Shown here: positions 62,541-64,000 of the stretch, piece by piece
Layout: every line of letters starts with the position of its first letter
Position numbering within the stretch: the first letter of the stretch is position 1
DNA from: CAWDZK01 sp963807005
Lineage (GTDB): Bacteria > Actinomycetota > Actinomycetes > JACCUZ01
Reading direction: 5' to 3'
NCBI GenBank assembly: GCA_963807005.1
Contig: CAWDZK010000001.1
Span: 744,001 to 808,000, forward strand
DNA: 64,000 nt
Translations under genes and position numbers: made by a program
The notes under the pieces: generated by a model
The model's input: only the letters and a program-made list of their open reading frames with translations
Told to the model about the DNA's origin: nothing
Database searches by the model: none

Positions 62541-63451
62541 GCCTCGTCACGGGGCCGGTCACGGTCCGGGTGCCCGCCACCAGCGCCAACCTCGGCCCGG
62601 GCTTCGACTGCCTCGGGCTGGCCCTCGCCCTGCACGACGAGATCGAGGTGACCGCGGGCAGCCCGTCCCCGCCCGGCGGCGGCGTGGGCGTCGAGCTCAC
62701 GGTCACCGGCGAGGGCGCGGGCGCCGTCCCCGCCGACGCGACCCACCTGGTGGTCCGCGCCGTGCACGCGGCCCTCGGGTCCCTCGGCGAGCCGCACGTC
62801 TCGTTGACCCTGCACTGCAGGAACCAGATCCCGCACGGCCGGGGGCTCGGGTCGTCCGCGGCGGCGGTGGTGGCCGGCCTGCTGGCCGGGCGGGCGCTGG
62901 TCACCGACGGCGCCGACCGCCTCGACGACAGCGCTCTGCTCGGTCTGGCGACCGCGATGGAGGGCCACCCGGACAACGCCGCCGCCGCCTTGCTCGGCGG
63001 GCTGACCCTCGCCTGGTCGGAGCACGGCGCGGTGCGCGCGGTACGGCTCGAGCCGCGGCCGGACGTGCGGGCGACGGTGCTCGTCCCCGACGTGCAGCTC
63101 TCGACCGAAGCCGCACGTGGGCTGCTCCCCGCCTCGGTCCCGCACACCGATGCGGCGTTCACGGCTGGCCGGGCCGCGTTGCTCGTGGCCGCCATGACCG
63201 AGGCCCCCGGGGTACTGCTCGCGGCGACCGAGGACCGGCTGCACCAGACGCAGCGCGCACCGGCCATGCCGGCGACCGCGGAGCTGGTCGCTGAGCTTCG
63301 CGCTGCCGGCCGGGCCGCCGTCGTCTCCGGGGCGGGACCCAGCATCCTCGTGCTGGACGAGGGGGAGCCGCCGCCGATGTCCGTCCCGCCCGGCTGGCGG
63401 GTGCTCCCGCTGGCCGTCGAGCTCGCCGGCGCCTCCGTCACGTCACGTTGA
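62537..63451 (+). CDS. thrB: Homoserine kinase
   Basis: 304 residues, GHMP kinase. VRVPATSANLGPGFDCLGLAL at the N-terminus, ATP loop IPHGRGLGSSAAAVVAGLLAG (about 98-118) and a C-terminal VVSGAGPSILVL motif. It phosphorylates homoserine for ThrC. ATG 62537 overlaps thrC by four bases. Last gene of the threonine operon. Confidence 0.95.
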   Translation: MSLVTGPVTVRVPATSANLGPGFDCLGLALALHDEIEVTAGSPSPPGGGVGVELTVTGEGAGAVPADATHLVVRAVHAALGSLGEPHVSLTLHCRNQIPHGRGLGSSAAAVVAGLLAGRALVTDGADRLDDSALLGLATAMEGHPDNAAAALLGGLTLAWSEHGAVRAVRLEPRPDVRATVLVPDVQLSTEAARGLLPASVPHTDAAFTAGRAALLVAAMTEAPGVLLAATEDRLHQTQRAPAMPATAELVAELRAAGRAAVVSGAGPSILVLDEGEPPPMSVPPGWRVLPLAVELAGASVTSR

Positions 63452-63821
63452 CCTGATCCGCCCGACCCCGGCGAGACGGGCCGATTCGGCCAGGTCGGGA
63501 ACGAACCAGGGCCGGGTGGTGTTAGTCTCGACAGCGCACCAGCAGCCACGGCACGTGGCCGGTGCCCCGCCACGATTTCCCGGTTGCCGGTCTGTTCTCG
63601 GCGTCGGGAGTCCACGTCGTACGACGACCGTGGCCCCCCCACCGCGCTCACCCCGGACGTCCGGGGCAGCGGGTGGAGGAGACCACGGGGACGGCAGGGC
63701 CACCCGCGCGCGCAGTCGGCGGAACCTGGTGAGCGCTTCCCCTTTCCCGCGTCCCGGAAGCGGACGCAGCAGACCGACCGGAGCCGCCGCGACGCGGCCC
63801 GTCGCCAGGAAGGACCACTCT
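63452..63821 (+). promoter_or_regulatory. Long leader and promoter of rho
   Basis: TAGTCT (63523-63528) is the best -10; transcription from about 63535 gives an untranslated leader near 290 nt with several GC-rich hairpins. No ORF is supported here. rho genes are often autoregulated through long leaders, so this leader may be the site of Rho feedback; that is inference. Confidence 0.5.
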
Positions 63822-64000
63822 GTGTCCGACAGCACCGATCTCCTCGACGCGCCCGCGGCCTCGGCAGCGGGCTCCGAGGACACCACTGCCGCCAAGGCAC
63901 CAGCCCGCAAGCGCTCCGCCGGCCTGTCCGGCATGGTGCTCGCCGAGCTGCAGGGCCTGGCCGGCGAGCTGGGAATCAGCGGGACCGCCAAGATGCGCAA
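63822..64000 (+). CDS. rho: Transcription termination factor Rho, N-terminal part (runs off the window)
   Basis: 59 codons are visible from GTG 63822, with GGAAGGA eight bases upstream. After an acidic/Ala-rich stretch comes KRSAGLSGMVLAELQGLAGE, then LGISGTAKMR: the start of the Rho N-terminal helical domain, which begins LxGMxLxELQxxAxELGI. The RNA-binding and ATPase domains lie beyond the window. The position after thrB is typical of Actinomycetota. Confidence 0.9.
   Translation, partial: MSDSTDLLDAPAASAAGSEDTTAAKAPARKRSAGLSGMVLAELQGLAGELGISGTAKMR

Overview
The window is 64 kb of very GC-rich, densely packed DNA. It reads as chromosome of a high-GC Actinomycetota, perhaps a Nocardioidaceae-like lineage, but I cannot fix the genus. 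Grounds: a fused E1/E2-type 2-oxoglutarate decarboxylase (kgd) followed by a DUF6104 mini-gene; the order argS - lysA - hom - thrC - thrB - rho; DUF3052; a principal-like group 2 sigma factor; many GTG starts; and many starts that sit 6-8 nt after a TANNNT box with no ribosome binding site, the signature of leaderless mRNAs. I see no phage, insertion sequence or CRISPR array.

Layout. 0-7 kb: MDR oxidoreductase, APH-type phosphotransferase, a PadR/DUF4097 pair with a probable autoregulatory operator, and a three-gene two-component/DUF4173 operon. 7-15.9 kb: DUF6104 and kgd, a divergent ArsR-type regulator/MFS pair, a secreted GH88-like hydrolase, a small membrane protein and DUF3052. 16-37.2 kb is the most unusual part. 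A single 17.4-kb operon encodes a 2266-residue beta-helix surface protein, three successive cupredoxin/multicopper-oxidase-type proteins, a membrane-anchored protein of unknown function, a CopC-CopD copper protein and a subtilisin-like protease. A convergent two-component system, a ferric-reductase-like flavocytochrome and a 32-residue membrane microprotein follow. Two of the oxidase-like proteins carry complementary sets of His-x-His copper ligands, so I propose a multicopper oxidase split over two polypeptides. Three proteins of the operon end in the same 231-codon Asp-rich module. I infer a cell-surface copper-dependent oxidation system; its substrate cannot be read from the sequence.

37-47.7 kb: DHA2-type MFS pump, sigma factor, a translationally coupled acyl-CoA dehydrogenase/PIG-L/methyltransferase/glycosyltransferase cluster, an M23 peptidase, a glycosyltransferase-like protein, a hemerythrin-like protein, DUF6328, SRPBCC and STAS proteins. 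47.9-54.5 kb: paaN and a homocysteine methyltransferase gene divergently transcribed from one symmetrical -10 element, an FprA-type reductase, an ABC transporter, tRNA-Arg(CCG) and a lone receiver protein. 54.7-64 kb: argS, the 5-oxoprolinase genes pxpABC, lysA, hom-thrC-thrB, and the start of rho behind a long leader.

Two features cut across the window. First, long perfect or near-perfect intergenic palindromes recur, several sharing arm sequence and loop length. Second, five genes between 48.8 and 57.5 kb (paaN, the ABC ATPase, argS, pxpA, pxpB) each carry one or two single-base frameshifts. Because argS is normally essential, I read these as probable sequence errors rather than gene decay.
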